A stretch of 64,000 nucleotides of DNA from Bacteroidota bacterium (GCA_018267285.1 JAFDYU010000014.1:206258-270257); one strand, 5' to 3'. Positions 16,048 through 26,724 are shown, numbered from the stretch's first letter. Made by a program: numbers and translations. The notes: generated from the letters alone by a model not told the origin.

Positions 16048-18915
16048 ATGAAATTATCTTTTGCTTTATTTTTTATTTTGATGGTCGGTAGCGTTGCTGC
16101 TCAAAAATTTACCATCAAAGGTCAGCTTACGGATTCGGTCGGATCCTTACCTGGGGCCACGATACTGATTCTCCAACAAAAAGATTCGTCCCTTGTTCAG
16201 TTTGGAGTGAGTGATGCCAACGGACTTTTCGAAATCAAAAACATTGCACAAGGCAATTATCTTTTTAAGATTTCATTTGTTGGCTACGCCAACTTTGTTA
16301 AAAAAATTTCTCCACAGCCTCAGAACGGATTTGAAATCGACTTGGGCAAAATCCGGATGTCGCCCCAATCCAAACAACTTAATGAAGTTGTTGTGAAGGG
16401 CATGAAAGATCCGGTAACCGTGAAGCGCGATACTATTGAATTTAATGCTCCTTCGTTCAAAGTAAAACAAAACGGAACAGTCGAGGATTTGCTGAAGAAA
16501 ATTCCAAGTATAGAAGTTGATAACAGCGGAGCCATTACGGCACAAGGTGAGCAAGTGAAAAAAGTGATGGTAGATGGAAAAGAATTTTTTGGACAAGACC
16601 CAACGCTTGCCACGCGCAACTTGCCGGCCGATGCGGTGGAAAAAGTGCAAGTGTACAATAAGAAATCAGACCAAACCATTTTCACCGGCATTGATGACGG
16701 GCAATATACAAAGACCATCAACTTGGCCTTGAAAGAAGGCAAACATCACGCTTACTTTGGCAACGACATGGCCGGTGGTGGAAGGGATTTACTTCCCTCG
16801 CCTGCGGCCAACAGTGGTAGGTATCAGGCATCGGCAAGTCTTAACCGTTTTGAAAATGGCAATCAATTATCCTTTCTCGGCATGGGCAATAATGTGAACC
16901 AACAAGGGTTTTCATTTGGCGATTATGCCAATTTCTCTGGAGGAGGAGGTGGCGGAGGCGGTGGCCAGAACAACACCGGGCAGCAAAGTGGTATTGTGTC
17001 CAACTTCGCGGGCGGAGTAAATCTAAATCAAACGGTAAATAACAACAATACGAAAGTTAATGCTACGTACTTCTACAATCGGCTTGACCAAACCATGACA
17101 AGCAACACACACCGTATCAATTACCTCGATACGATGACCGCCAACGGGAACACCTACAACTTCGATCAAAGTTCATTGCAACACACCATCGTAGATAATC
17201 ACCGGGCAAACGTCAACATCGACCATAAAATAGATTCGGCCAATTCTTTGTTGTTCCGAGGTAGTGCGGTTTATACCACCAACAATCAAAACTCGAATAG
17301 TGTCGGTAAAACGTATCAAGTGGGCAGCAGTACAGAACTTCAAAACTACAACCCCATAAATACTTCTTCGTTGGGTAATAACACAGCAATTACCTCATCG
17401 TTGCTGTTACGCCATCGCTTTCCAAAAAAGGGAAGAACACTTGCCACCACATTAACTTTCAATTATACCGATAATGGTTCGCGTACTTTTTTGAATGATA
17501 CCCTTCGAACATTTCGGAATAATATTGCCAAAGACTCTTTACAGAATCAACGTACCACGCAATCAACAACAAGCCCTACCTATGGGGCATTGGTTTCGTT
17601 TACCGAACCGCTTGGCAACCGAATGTACCTTGAAGCGGACTATAATTTTACTTCCGATATCAATCGTGTTAATCAATATGCCGAGAATGCAGATACCGGA
17701 AACCCTATTCCCCAGCTCACCTCCAACTACAACAGCAATTATCTGTACAACAAGCCATCATTGAATTTCAGGATAAACCGAGAGAAGTATAATTTATCGC
17801 TTGGTATAGGCGTGCAAGAAACTTATTTGCACAGCGAGGGTACTGTAATGACCAAGGGGGTTGTGCTCGGTCGGCAATTTCAAATGGTGCAGCCCGCCCT
17901 TCACTATAACTATGACTTCAGCAATTTTAAAAGATTTCGTTTTGATTACTCCACCAGCATGTCGGAGCCGAGCGTGTCGCAATTACAGTTGGTTGTTAAC
18001 AATAGTAATCCGCTTAATTTATCAACAGGAAACCCTAATCTGAAGCCGGCTTATTCGCATCAGATCCGGAGCAACTTCACCATCTTCAATCCGAATAATT
18101 TTATGAATTTCTTTGCATTGATCAATGCAAATTACACAGCCAATGCGTTAACCAGCGCCCAAAATACAGACTCAAAAACATTGGTGAGGACCACCATACC
18201 GGTGAATGTGGCGAACTCATCCAGCATCAGTGGAAATTTTAACGTTGGCATTCCTCTGCAAAAAATTAACAGTCGTTTCAGCTTAGGGCCTAACTATTCC
18301 TTATCGAAAAATTACAACGCGCTCTCCACAGGTACATTTAATATTAATAATATTGATGCGCTTCTACAGAAAATGAGCCACAGCATGATCTTACAGCAAA
18401 CAGCGGGCGGTACAGTGCGTTACAATTTTACCTATGGCGATATCCTGATCTTTGACATGAGTGCCAATATGAGTTATCAGCAAACTACTTATAGTTTCAA
18501 CGGACAGCAAAGCAGACCTTCTCAAAACCAATATTATTTAAATAAAACTTATTCGGCCGAAGTGAACGTAAATTTTTTGAAGAACTATTCGTACAACACT
18601 GAAATGGATTATTTCATTTACAACAGTACCACCACTAATTTTCATCAGATCATTCCGCTTTGGAAAATGTCGGTATCGAGGTATTTGCTGAAAAACAAGG
18701 CCGGTGAATTGAAATTAACCGTGAACAACATCCTCAACTATGGTGTGAGCATTTCGCAAACCGCTACTTCAAATTACCTGCAACAAGTAACGAACAACAA
18801 CTTAGGTCGTTACTTTTTAGTAAGCTTTACATACGCGCTTAATAAACAACTGAACCCGATGGGCGGTATGGACAGGAGAAGAGGTGGGCCACCGAGAATG
18901 TTTATGCGTCATTAA
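16048..18915 (+). CDS. Outer-membrane beta-barrel protein, TonB-receptor-like, with carboxypeptidase-D-like N-domain
   Basis: 955 residues. A signal peptide (to about residue 18) is followed by a carboxypeptidase regulatory-like domain (to ~110) and a plug-like domain (~115-230, with TVEDLLKKIPSIEVD and VMVDGKEFFG). The rest is a large beta-barrel rich in Asn, Thr and Tyr. There is a poly-glycine tract near 300. It is co-transcribed with the GLPGLI gene. The substrate is unknown; no SusD partner is present here. The type resembles outer membrane beta-barrel family proteins rather than classical SusC. Confidence 0.85.
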   Translation: MKLSFALFFILMVGSVAAQKFTIKGQLTDSVGSLPGATILILQQKDSSLVQFGVSDANGLFEIKNIAQGNYLFKISFVGYANFVKKISPQPQNGFEIDLGKIRMSPQSKQLNEVVVKGMKDPVTVKRDTIEFNAPSFKVKQNGTVEDLLKKIPSIEVDNSGAITAQGEQVKKVMVDGKEFFGQDPTLATRNLPADAVEKVQVYNKKSDQTIFTGIDDGQYTKTINLALKEGKHHAYFGNDMAGGGRDLLPSPAANSGRYQASASLNRFENGNQLSFLGMGNNVNQQGFSFGDYANFSGGGGGGGGGQNNTGQQSGIVSNFAGGVNLNQTVNNNNTKVNATYFYNRLDQTMTSNTHRINYLDTMTANGNTYNFDQSSLQHTIVDNHRANVNIDHKIDSANSLLFRGSAVYTTNNQNSNSVGKTYQVGSSTELQNYNPINTSSLGNNTAITSSLLLRHRFPKKGRTLATTLTFNYTDNGSRTFLNDTLRTFRNNIAKDSLQNQRTTQSTTSPTYGALVSFTEPLGNRMYLEADYNFTSDINRVNQYAENADTGNPIPQLTSNYNSNYLYNKPSLNFRINREKYNLSLGIGVQETYLHSEGTVMTKGVVLGRQFQMVQPALHYNYDFSNFKRFRFDYSTSMSEPSVSQLQLVVNNSNPLNLSTGNPNLKPAYSHQIRSNFTIFNPNNFMNFFALINANYTANALTSAQNTDSKTLVRTTIPVNVANSSSISGNFNVGIPLQKINSRFSLGPNYSLSKNYNALSTGTFNINNIDALLQKMSHSMILQQTAGGTVRYNFTYGDILIFDMSANMSYQQTTYSFNGQQSRPSQNQYYLNKTYSAEVNVNFLKNYSYNTEMDYFIYNSTTTNFHQIIPLWKMSVSRYLLKNKAGELKLTVNNILNYGVSISQTATSNYLQQVTNNNLGRYFLVSFTYALNKQLNPMGGMDRRRGGPPRMFMRH

Positions 18916-18936
18916 AAAAAGTTTAGCTTTACGGGC

Positions 18937-19671
18937 ATGAGCAAGGATTTATTTTCCAATCATGCCCACCAATATGCTGCGTTTCGCCCTACGTATCCTC
19001 AAGAACTTTACGATTTTGTATTCACCCACGTAAAAAATTTCGATACAGCCTGGGATGCAGGTACCGGCAACGGTCAAGTAGCACGCGATCTTGCAAAGAA
19101 ATTTAAATGTGTTTTCGCTACCGACATTAGTGCTCAACAAATTGCAAAAGCACATCCGGCCACAAATATTTTTTACTCTATCGCGGGCGAAACAACAACC
19201 TTTGAGACAAACCATTTCAATTTGATTTGTGTAGCACAAGCACTACACTGGTTTAACCGGGAAAAATTTTATATGGAAGTAAACCGAGTTGCAAACGCCA
19301 ATGCGATCGTTGCTATTTGGGGTTATGGCCTTTTAAAGATCTCTCCGAAAATAGATTTGCTCATCGAAGATTTTTATAAAAATTTAATTGGGCCTTGGTG
19401 GGACAAAGAAAGAAGACTAATTGATGAATCCTATCAAACCATTAGCTTCCCTTTTCAGGAAATAAAATCACCTCAGTTTGCTTTTTCTTTTCATTGGACG
19501 ATAGACCAATTACAGGGTTATCTCACCACGTGGTCGGCCGTGCAAAAGTATATTGTAGATAAAAATTTTAATCCTGTTGAGGATTTGATCCAAAAGATAA
19601 AACCCTACTATCGCAGCACGATGGAAATAAGTTTTCCATTATTTATGAGGGTTGGAAAAGTAAATAACTGA
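18937..19671 (+). CDS. Class I SAM-dependent methyltransferase
   Basis: 244 residues with a typical methyltransferase-11 core: WDAGTGNGQVARDLAKKF for SAM binding, then ATDIS at the end of strand 2, and FNLICVAQALHWFNR at motif IV. The HQYAAFRPTYPQELYDFV N-terminus is usual for small-molecule methyltransferases of this type. The substrate cannot be read. The start at 18937 follows the previous gene by 21 bases. It lacks the context and motifs to be called BioC despite the nearby biotin genes. Confidence 0.8.
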   Translation: MSKDLFSNHAHQYAAFRPTYPQELYDFVFTHVKNFDTAWDAGTGNGQVARDLAKKFKCVFATDISAQQIAKAHPATNIFYSIAGETTTFETNHFNLICVAQALHWFNREKFYMEVNRVANANAIVAIWGYGLLKISPKIDLLIEDFYKNLIGPWWDKERRLIDESYQTISFPFQEIKSPQFAFSFHWTIDQLQGYLTTWSAVQKYIVDKNFNPVEDLIQKIKPYYRSTMEISFPLFMRVGKVNN

Positions 19672-19680
19672 TGTTGCCTA

Positions 19681-20076
19681 CTAAATCAGTTTGGTATCAA
19701 TAACGATCGGGCCGGTCAATATTTTGTGCACCGGGCAAGCGTTGGCAATAGCCAAAATCCGCGTGCGTTGTTCTTCGGTTAAGTTTCCGGTCAATTTAAT
19801 TTTTCGGGTGATGATCGTTTTTTTTGCCGCCTCATCGCGTTCAATTTCAACATCGGTATCCAGAGTTTGTAACTCCCATCCCTTACGGTCGGCATACATT
19901 CGTACGGTGATACTTGTGCAGGCTGCCAAGGAGGCTGCTAAAAGTTCGTTGGGCGATGGCCCTAAATTTTTTCCTCCTTTATCAATGGGTTCGTCACTTA
20001 CCACAACGTTGCCGGAAGGAGTTTTTATTTCTACTCTATAATTTTCTTTACCAATATGTGCGGATATTTTGTCCAT
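19681..20076 (-). CDS. OsmC-family thiol peroxidase-like protein
   Basis: 131 residues. It has the family's two reactive cysteines: Cys53 in LAACTS and Cys114 in NACPVHKIL, with the intervening GPSPNELLAASL. This matches the OsmC/YhfA-type fold that reduces organic hydroperoxides, or related thiol proteins. It is separated by only 3 bases from the upstream DOPA-dioxygenase-like gene, so both are probably co-expressed. No regulator is adjacent. Confidence 0.87.
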   Translation of the reverse strand: MDKISAHIGKENYRVEIKTPSGNVVVSDEPIDKGGKNLGPSPNELLAASLAACTSITVRMYADRKGWELQTLDTDVEIERDEAAKKTIITRKIKLTGNLTEEQRTRILAIANACPVHKILTGPIVIDTKLI

Positions 20077-20079
20077 CGC

Positions 20080-20907
20080 TTAGCTTATTTTAAATGATGT
20101 CATCGTGAGTGAGCCTCCAACGGGCTTATCGTTAAACAAGTTTACAACTTCATTTTCCTCTTTCAAAGCCAACGCATAGAGCATGGGTAAATAATGTTCG
20201 GGGGTAGGTATAGCCAACTCAAACGCTTTTCCCTGAGCCTGAAAATCGATGAGGAGTTGATGCGCATCATTTAAAATATATTTTTTCATCTTATCGCTGG
20301 CTTCTAATGCCCATTCATAACCATACGAGTCTTCGTTCAGCTTGTTCCAGTCTACCAAGCGAAGGTTATGCACCATATTGCCGCTGCCTATAATCAGCAC
20401 TCCTTTTTTTCTAAGCGAGGACAATTCCTGAGCAAGTTCATAATGGTATTGTGGAGCTTGATAGTAGTCTAAGCTCATCTGAATAACGGGTACATCTGCT
20501 TGTGGGTATAAATGTTTGATAACACTCCAGGCACCATGGTCGAGCCCCCATTTTTCATCAAGCCCTACGTCTGTTTTTTTTACAATATTCTTTGTTTCGT
20601 GTGCTAATTCCGGGCTTCCGGGGGCTGGATAGTGTACATCGAATAGAGCCTTGGGGAAGCCGCCAAAATCATGAATAGTTATGGGCTTCTCCATCGCTGT
20701 AACAAATGTGCCGCGCGTTTCCCAATGAGCCGACACGCAAAGTATGGCATGCGGTCTTGGTATTTCTTTAGCCATATTTCTAAAGCCCACCACAAATTCG
20801 TTTTCTTCTATTGCATTCATCGGGCTGCCATGGCCTAAGAACAACACCGGCATTGTTGGGGAGCTACTCAGTGTGTCCGATATTTTATTTAGTTCTTTTA
20901 ATTTCAT
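20080..20907 (-). CDS. ygiD: 4,5-DOPA-extradiol-dioxygenase-like protein (YgiD type)
   Basis: About 275 residues. Conserved metal-site segments are LFLGHGSPMN, VSAHWETRG, LDHGAWSVIKHLYP and GSGNMVHNLR. Known: this LigB-like family includes plant DODA and E. coli YgiD, which open catechol rings using a bound divalent metal. I chose the ATG at 20907; an ATG five codons upstream (20922) is also in frame. The physiological substrate here is unknown. It is the first gene of a pair with osmC. Confidence 0.85.
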   Translation of the reverse strand: MKLKELNKISDTLSSSPTMPVLFLGHGSPMNAIEENEFVVGFRNMAKEIPRPHAILCVSAHWETRGTFVTAMEKPITIHDFGGFPKALFDVHYPAPGSPELAHETKNIVKKTDVGLDEKWGLDHGAWSVIKHLYPQADVPVIQMSLDYYQAPQYHYELAQELSSLRKKGVLIIGSGNMVHNLRLVDWNKLNEDSYGYEWALEASDKMKKYILNDAHQLLIDFQAQGKAFELAIPTPEHYLPMLYALALKEENEVVNLFNDKPVGGSLTMTSFKIS

Positions 20908-20975
20908 ACATGGGGTCAACAAAAAAGCACCAACTAAGGTGCCTTTTTCTATTCAATAATTTTATGGAGTCTTCT

Positions 20976-22409
20976 CTAATTCCAACCACCGCCAAGTACT
21001 TGATACATTTTAACCATGGCATTCATTTGATGTTTTTTAGTTTCGATCAATTCCATCTTAGATTCAAGGGCATCTCGTTGAACCAACAATACTTCAAAGT
21101 AATCGGCACGGGCTGATTTAAAGAGGTTAATTGAAATATCAACGGAACGGGCAAGGGCTTGTACTTGCTCTTTCTTCAAATTATAGCTGTTGGCCAGATT
21201 GTTTATTTTCGCTATCTGGTTAACAATTTCGGTATAGGCATTTAAAACGGTTTTTTCATAATTGAACGCTGCCTGCACCTGCATGGCATTGGCTGAAAGA
21301 TACGTTGCTTTGATTGCGTTACGATTAACAAAGGGGGTTAACAAACCACCGGCAGCATTGTAAAACATGGACTCGGGCGAGGAGATCAGATACTTTGTAT
21401 TAAAGGCTTCAAACCCACTGCCCGCTGTAATATTGAGTACCGGATAAAAATTAAATCTCGCCACCTTTACGTCAAGTTCGGCTGCAGCCAATTGCATTTC
21501 TGCCTGTCTTACATCCGGGCGGTTTCGCAACATCTGCGAAGGTATACCGGCTTTCATCATTTCGGGAGTTAAATCCACAAACGTCCATGAGTTTCTTTCA
21601 ACATTTTTGGGGTAACGGCCTACCAAAAAATTAATTCTGTTTTGTGCCTCGATGATGCTCTGCTGAATGTAGTACTGCCGGCTTTGGTTTTTGCGCACTT
21701 CTGCCTGATACCTGCGCACAGCAAGTTCGGTTACCATCCCCGCTCTTTTTTGCAACGTCACAATCTTGAGAGCATTTTGCTGAATCTGAATATTCTGTTT
21801 TAAAATGGCGAGCTGGTTGTCGAGTGCCATCAGTTCAAAATAAGAGTAAGCTATTTCGGCAACAAGATTGGTAACCATGAAATTTTTTCCTTCAATGGTG
21901 GACAGATACCTGTAAATGGCCGATTTTCTTGCTGTGCGAAGTTGCTTCCAAATATCCACCTGCCAGGATAAGTTGGCCGATAATAAGTAGTCTGTTAAAT
22001 GTGTGGGGATTTGCGTTTGTGGGGCGATAAGCGTACTAGAATTATCATCCACAGCTCCAAACCGTGTGTGGCGTGCTGTCTTTTCAACACTGGCGCCTCC
22101 GTACACATCTATAAAAGGCAGGTAAGCACCTTTTCGCGACCTCACCTCGTTGTTGGCAATATTTATCTCCTGTAAAATAATGTTCAGTTCCTGGTTATTC
22201 ATAAGCGCTGTATCTATCAACGCTCGGAGGTTTGCATCTGTAAAAAACTCATCCCACTTAATCTTTGCGGTGTTGACGGTATCTAGTGAGCCGTTGTAGC
22301 TCGCAGGAATATTTGTATTGGCCGGTCTTTGTACGGCCAGCGGGATACAGGCCTGAACCACTATGGCTATGCAGCCTATGGCTAAAAATTTATAAACTAT
22401 TTTGTTCAT
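20976..22409 (-). CDS. Outer-membrane efflux channel, TolC/OprM (NodT) family
   Basis: 477 residues with a lipoprotein signal (VVQAC, Cys21) and two outer-membrane efflux repeats. Typical segments are MNNQELNIILQEINIANNEV, LLSANLSWQVD and SQMLRNRPDVRQAEMQLAAA, the last being the family hallmark. It completes the tripartite RND pump encoded just upstream on the same strand (38-base gap). The substrate is unknown. Confidence 0.9.
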   Translation of the reverse strand: MNKIVYKFLAIGCIAIVVQACIPLAVQRPANTNIPASYNGSLDTVNTAKIKWDEFFTDANLRALIDTALMNNQELNIILQEINIANNEVRSRKGAYLPFIDVYGGASVEKTARHTRFGAVDDNSSTLIAPQTQIPTHLTDYLLSANLSWQVDIWKQLRTARKSAIYRYLSTIEGKNFMVTNLVAEIAYSYFELMALDNQLAILKQNIQIQQNALKIVTLQKRAGMVTELAVRRYQAEVRKNQSRQYYIQQSIIEAQNRINFLVGRYPKNVERNSWTFVDLTPEMMKAGIPSQMLRNRPDVRQAEMQLAAAELDVKVARFNFYPVLNITAGSGFEAFNTKYLISSPESMFYNAAGGLLTPFVNRNAIKATYLSANAMQVQAAFNYEKTVLNAYTEIVNQIAKINNLANSYNLKKEQVQALARSVDISINLFKSARADYFEVLLVQRDALESKMELIETKKHQMNAMVKMYQVLGGGWN

Positions 22410-22447
22410 CTTAGGCTCAACTGTTTTTTTCTACACTATAAAAAAGA

Positions 22448-25400
22448 TTAGTGATGTTCATTTCCATGGTGGTTGTGTTCGGTCAGCGGGTCGTTATCTT
22501 CATCTCTGATAAGCTTGCGACCGCCAACTATGGTGCCGAAAATAAAGTACAGACCCGGCACGATAATTACCCCGAATATTGTTCCGAAAATCATACCGCC
22601 TAACGCAGAGAAACCAATGGTGTGGCTACCTACAGCACCAGGGCCGTGAGTAAACACCAATGGGATCAACCCTGCAATGAAAGCAAACGATGTCATCAAG
22701 ATCGGGCGGAAGCGAGCCTTCGCACCTTCAATAGCAGCTTGCAATACAGTTAAACCGTGCTCTTGTTTTTGAATGGCAAACTCCACAATCAATACAGCAT
22801 TTTTCCCCAACAGACCAACCAACATCACCAATCCCACCTGCGCATAAATATCGTTTGCGAGCCCGGCAAGTTTGATAAACAAGAATGACCCAAATACACC
22901 GGCAGGCAACGACAATATTACCGTAAGTGGAATGATAAAGCTCTCGTATTGCGCTGAAAGTACCAGGTACACAAACATCAATACCACAAGGAAAATATAA
23001 ATGGCTTCGTTACCTCGTCTTACCTCATCCACTTGAAGCCCCTGCCAGTTAATATCAAAACCTTTTGGTAGCGTTTTGGCGGCAACTTCTTTAATGGCTT
23101 CAATCGCCTGGCCACTGCTGTAACCGGGTGCCGGATCGCATCGGATGGAAGAGGTAGTGTACATGTTGTAACGGTTCACTTCATAAATGCCCTGTGTTTT
23201 CACCATTTTCATAAAAGATGAATAAGGCACCATTTCGCCATTATCATTTTTAAGATAAAATGTGTTCAAAATATCGGAAGGTAATCTGCGGTAAGACGGA
23301 TCTGCTTGCACAAACACTTTGGTGTAGTAACTGAATTTGATGTAACCGATGTCGTACGAGCTACCTATCAGAATTGAAAGATTATCCAGTGCTTCACCTA
23401 TCGTAACGCCTTTCTGCATAGCCATTTTATTGTCGAACACCAGTTCTTGTTGCGGATAATCGGTTCTGTAAAAAGTGAACAAGGCCATCAACTCTTTTCT
23501 CTTCTCTAATTCTTTCAAAAATTCTTCGTTCACTTTTTCTGTTCGCTTGTAGTCAACGGTGTTGTTTTTGTCCAACAGTTGAAGCGACAGACCACCTGCA
23601 GAGCCATAACCCGGTACAGCGGGTGGATTGAAAAATTCAATTTTAGCACCCGGAATATCTTTTACTTTTTCTTCCAGCTCCAAAATAGTTTGTTTGGCTG
23701 TCATATCACGTTTACTCCAAGGCTTAAGGTTGATTAAGCAAGTACCGGAGTTAGAGCCACGTCCTTGAGTTAAAATTTCAAAACCTGCCAGTGAAGAAAC
23801 AGATTCAACGGATTCTACTTCTTTAGCCGCTTTCTTTAATTGAAGACTTACATCGTACGTTCTTTCTAAGGTAGAACCGGGAGGTGTTTGCAATACGGCA
23901 TAAATCATACCTTGGTCTTCATCGGGCACAAAACCCGAAGGAACGATGCTCACGATAATCGCAATACCGCAAACGAAAATCAAAAGCAACACCCAAGTTA
24001 TATACCTGCGTGGAGCTATTACTTTCATCAGCCTAACATATTTGTCGGTTACTTTTTCGAAACCGTTGTTGAAGCCGTCTAAGAATCTGTTGAATAAATT
24101 TCTCTTTTTCGGAACCCCATGTGTATTTTTCAAAATCATGGCACACAACACGGGCGTGAGCGTAAGCGCTACAAAACCAGAAATCACAATAGCCGATGCC
24201 ATGGTGATCGAGAATTGTCTGTAGAACACACCAACCGGGCCAGACATGAACGATACGGGCACAAATACAGACACCATCAAGAGTGTGATGGCGATAACTG
24301 CGCCACTGATTTCGCCCAATACTTCTTTCACTGCTTTGAATGGCGACAAGTGTTTTTCCGCCATTTTAGCGTGCACCGCCTCTACCACCACAATGGCATC
24401 GTCAACCACAATACCAATAGCCAGCACCAACGCGAACAATGTGATGAGGTTGAGCGTAAGCCCAAACGCCTGCATCATAAAGAATGCACCGATCAACGAC
24501 ACGGGCACAGCGAGCGTAGGGATGAGCGTAGATCGCCAGTCGCCCAAGAAGATGAACACCACCAACGCCACGAGAATAAACGCATCGCGCAGCGTGTGAA
24601 CAACCTCCTCAATCGAAGCTTCCAAGAAAGTGGAAACGTCATAACTGATTTCGTATTCCATTCCTGGTGGAAAATCTTTTTCAAGATCTTTAAGCAAATC
24701 TTTTAATTTATCAATAACGACAAGGGCATTGCTGCCATACGTTTGGTTGATCATGATCGCAGCCGAGGGGTACTCATCTTTGGTGGAGTACATATCGTAA
24801 TACTCGCTCCCAAATTCCACCCGTGCAACGTCTTTCAATTTCAGCACCTCGCCCCTGGAGTTGGCACGGATAATTACATTTTCATATTCTTCAACGCTGC
24901 TGTATCGGCCCGGGTAAGTCAACACGTATTCAATGGCTTCAGACCGTTTACTGTCGGCACGCCCCAAACGGCCGGGCGATCCCCACACGCTTTGATCATC
25001 GATGGATTTCATCACTTCATCCGCGTTAACATTGTACGCACGCATGCGGTCGGGATTCAGCCATACCCGCATGGCATATTGACGACTTCCCAAGATTTTA
25101 GCATACGCCACACCATCAACCCGCTGTATTTCGCGCAACATGTTTACATACGCGTAGTTAAAGATGAACTTCATGTTCGCGTTAGCAGTGTCTTTGCTAA
25201 ACAAGTTGACGTACATGAGCATACTGGGCTGCAACGGCATCACCACAATACCTTCGAGCTGCACCAACGGTGGAAGGCGCATCTTCATTTGATTGACACG
25301 GTTTTGCACATTGGAAAGAGCCTGATTGGGATCTTGCCCCGGCTCGAAGACGATCTGTATGTTGGCCTCGCCCGAACTGGCTGCGGTTGAGAACATATAG

Positions 25401-25627
25401 CGTTTTCCGGGCACGGTGTTAAGTCCTTGTTCCAACACCGTGATAACCGCATCGGTAAGCACGGTGGAACTCGCTCCCGGATAAGAAGCGTAAACAATCA
25501 CCATGGGTGGTGCAATTTCGGGGAATTGCGAACGGGGCAAGGTGTTGATTGCAAGCAAACCCACAAAGATGATGACCAGCGACAGCACAATCGCCAACAC
25601 GGGTCGTTTTATAAATCGAGCAAACAT
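22448..25627 (-). CDS. RND efflux transporter, hydrophobe/amphiphile (AcrB) type
   Basis: 1059 residues, the family's normal length, with 12 expected membrane spans and two periplasmic loops. Seen: start MFARFIKRPVLAIVLSLVI, GIVVDDAIVVVEAVHAKMAE with the proton-relay aspartate pair in TM4, GFVPDEDQGMIYAVLQTPPG, and GLLGKNAVLIVEFA with the TM10 lysine. Drug or detergent export by proton antiport is expected. It lies between the membrane-fusion and outer-membrane genes of one operon. The C-terminus is His-rich (EHNHHGNEHH). Confidence 0.93.
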   Translation of the reverse strand: MFARFIKRPVLAIVLSLVIIFVGLLAINTLPRSQFPEIAPPMVIVYASYPGASSTVLTDAVITVLEQGLNTVPGKRYMFSTAASSGEANIQIVFEPGQDPNQALSNVQNRVNQMKMRLPPLVQLEGIVVMPLQPSMLMYVNLFSKDTANANMKFIFNYAYVNMLREIQRVDGVAYAKILGSRQYAMRVWLNPDRMRAYNVNADEVMKSIDDQSVWGSPGRLGRADSKRSEAIEYVLTYPGRYSSVEEYENVIIRANSRGEVLKLKDVARVEFGSEYYDMYSTKDEYPSAAIMINQTYGSNALVVIDKLKDLLKDLEKDFPPGMEYEISYDVSTFLEASIEEVVHTLRDAFILVALVVFIFLGDWRSTLIPTLAVPVSLIGAFFMMQAFGLTLNLITLFALVLAIGIVVDDAIVVVEAVHAKMAEKHLSPFKAVKEVLGEISGAVIAITLLMVSVFVPVSFMSGPVGVFYRQFSITMASAIVISGFVALTLTPVLCAMILKNTHGVPKKRNLFNRFLDGFNNGFEKVTDKYVRLMKVIAPRRYITWVLLLIFVCGIAIIVSIVPSGFVPDEDQGMIYAVLQTPPGSTLERTYDVSLQLKKAAKEVESVESVSSLAGFEILTQGRGSNSGTCLINLKPWSKRDMTAKQTILELEEKVKDIPGAKIEFFNPPAVPGYGSAGGLSLQLLDKNNTVDYKRTEKVNEEFLKELEKRKELMALFTFYRTDYPQQELVFDNKMAMQKGVTIGEALDNLSILIGSSYDIGYIKFSYYTKVFVQADPSYRRLPSDILNTFYLKNDNGEMVPYSSFMKMVKTQGIYEVNRYNMYTTSSIRCDPAPGYSSGQAIEAIKEVAAKTLPKGFDINWQGLQVDEVRRGNEAIYIFLVVLMFVYLVLSAQYESFIIPLTVILSLPAGVFGSFLFIKLAGLANDIYAQVGLVMLVGLLGKNAVLIVEFAIQKQEHGLTVLQAAIEGAKARFRPILMTSFAFIAGLIPLVFTHGPGAVGSHTIGFSALGGMIFGTIFGVIIVPGLYFIFGTIVGGRKLIRDEDNDPLTEHNHHGNEHH

Positions 25628-25644
25628 GTTCTGTGTTTAAATAT

Positions 25645-26724
25645 TTATTCTGCGTGCAATTTCAGGTGAGATAGTACTTCTTCGGGTTTTTCAAAACTGT
25701 ATTGTATGGTGTCGTTTTCGCTCACCAATCTCAACCCTTCTAAAAGTATTTTGTCGGTAACTTTCAATCCCGATCGGATGGCGTACAAATCGGGCAATTC
25801 GGCATCTATAACTATATGTCTTGTTTTTAGCGAGTTGTGTTCGTCCACTACATAAACATATTTTTGATCCAACACTTCAAAGGTTGCTTTTTGTGGAATA
25901 AGTAGTGCATTTCTTAAAGGCGCATCCACAATTATATTTCCGGTTTCACCGTGGCGCAGCAAGCCATTGGGGTTGATGAATGTGGCTCTAAAGGCTATGT
26001 TCCCGGTTTGGTTATTAAAATCAGCTTCAATAGTTTTTACTTCACCTATGTGGTCGTAAATTTCATGGTTGGCCATGCGCAGCTTCACTTTCATAGCCGA
26101 ATCACCCTTCAGCGATTTTTTGTAATTCAGGTATTCGGCTTCAGGTACGTTAAAGTAGACCCATAGATGACTGATGTCGGAAAGGGTGGTGAGTAAATCG
26201 CCATCATCCAAAAGGCTTCCCAACCGAACTTGAAAGCGATCCATCAGGCCGCTAAACGGAGCTCTGATTTCTGTAAAGCTCATGTGTACCCTTGCCAGCT
26301 CAAGTTCTGCTTTTGCTTTGGTTAACTTTGCTTTTACCAAAGCCAACTGAACCACCGAAATCACGTTGCTGTCGGCCAGCATTTTTGCGTTTTCGTATTC
26401 TATCTCAACGTAATTGGCCTCGGCCTTTGCTTTTTCGTATTCTGCCTTGTATTGGATAGGTAGTATCTGAAACATCAGGTGTCCCTTATTCACAAATTTA
26501 CCTTCGTCAACAAATATTTTTTCCAGGTAACCGCTTTCCAGCGCACGGAGTTCGATGTGCTGTATGGCCCGGATCTGGCATACGTATTCTCTCGTAAGAG
26601 ACGTGTCCTTCAGTATCGGGGTTGTAACTTGAAATTTTATTTGCTCTTCCTTTTCTTCCTTTTTACTGCAGCTTAGGTTACACAGTAAGGCTGCCAGACT
26701 CATAACCACAAGAATTCTTTTCAT
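25645..26724 (-). CDS. RND periplasmic adaptor (membrane fusion protein), lipoprotein
   Basis: 359 residues from the ATG at 26724, chosen because it gives a proper lipoprotein signal (MKRILVVMSLAALLCNLSC); the frame extends 21 codons further upstream. It shows the biotinyl-like half-motifs (ALESGYLEKIFVDEGKFVNKG and APFSGLMDRFQVRLGSLLDDG), a helical hairpin between them, and the beta-barrel region. First of the three pump genes; the inner-membrane transporter follows after 17 bases. Confidence 0.9.
   Translation of the reverse strand: MKRILVVMSLAALLCNLSCSKKEEKEEQIKFQVTTPILKDTSLTREYVCQIRAIQHIELRALESGYLEKIFVDEGKFVNKGHLMFQILPIQYKAEYEKAKAEANYVEIEYENAKMLADSNVISVVQLALVKAKLTKAKAELELARVHMSFTEIRAPFSGLMDRFQVRLGSLLDDGDLLTTLSDISHLWVYFNVPEAEYLNYKKSLKGDSAMKVKLRMANHEIYDHIGEVKTIEADFNNQTGNIAFRATFINPNGLLRHGETGNIIVDAPLRNALLIPQKATFEVLDQKYVYVVDEHNSLKTRHIVIDAELPDLYAIRSGLKVTDKILLEGLRLVSENDTIQYSFEKPEEVLSHLKLHAE

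Noticed and set aside
18937-19671. BioC, because biotin genes are in the window
   Set aside because: The gene is 6 kb from the bio operon and only general methyltransferase motifs are seen.
24119-24706. 195-codon frame opposite the RND transporter
   Set aside because: Composition is dominated by His, Arg, Glu and Gln, as expected from the antisense of a membrane protein; the sense gene is certain.
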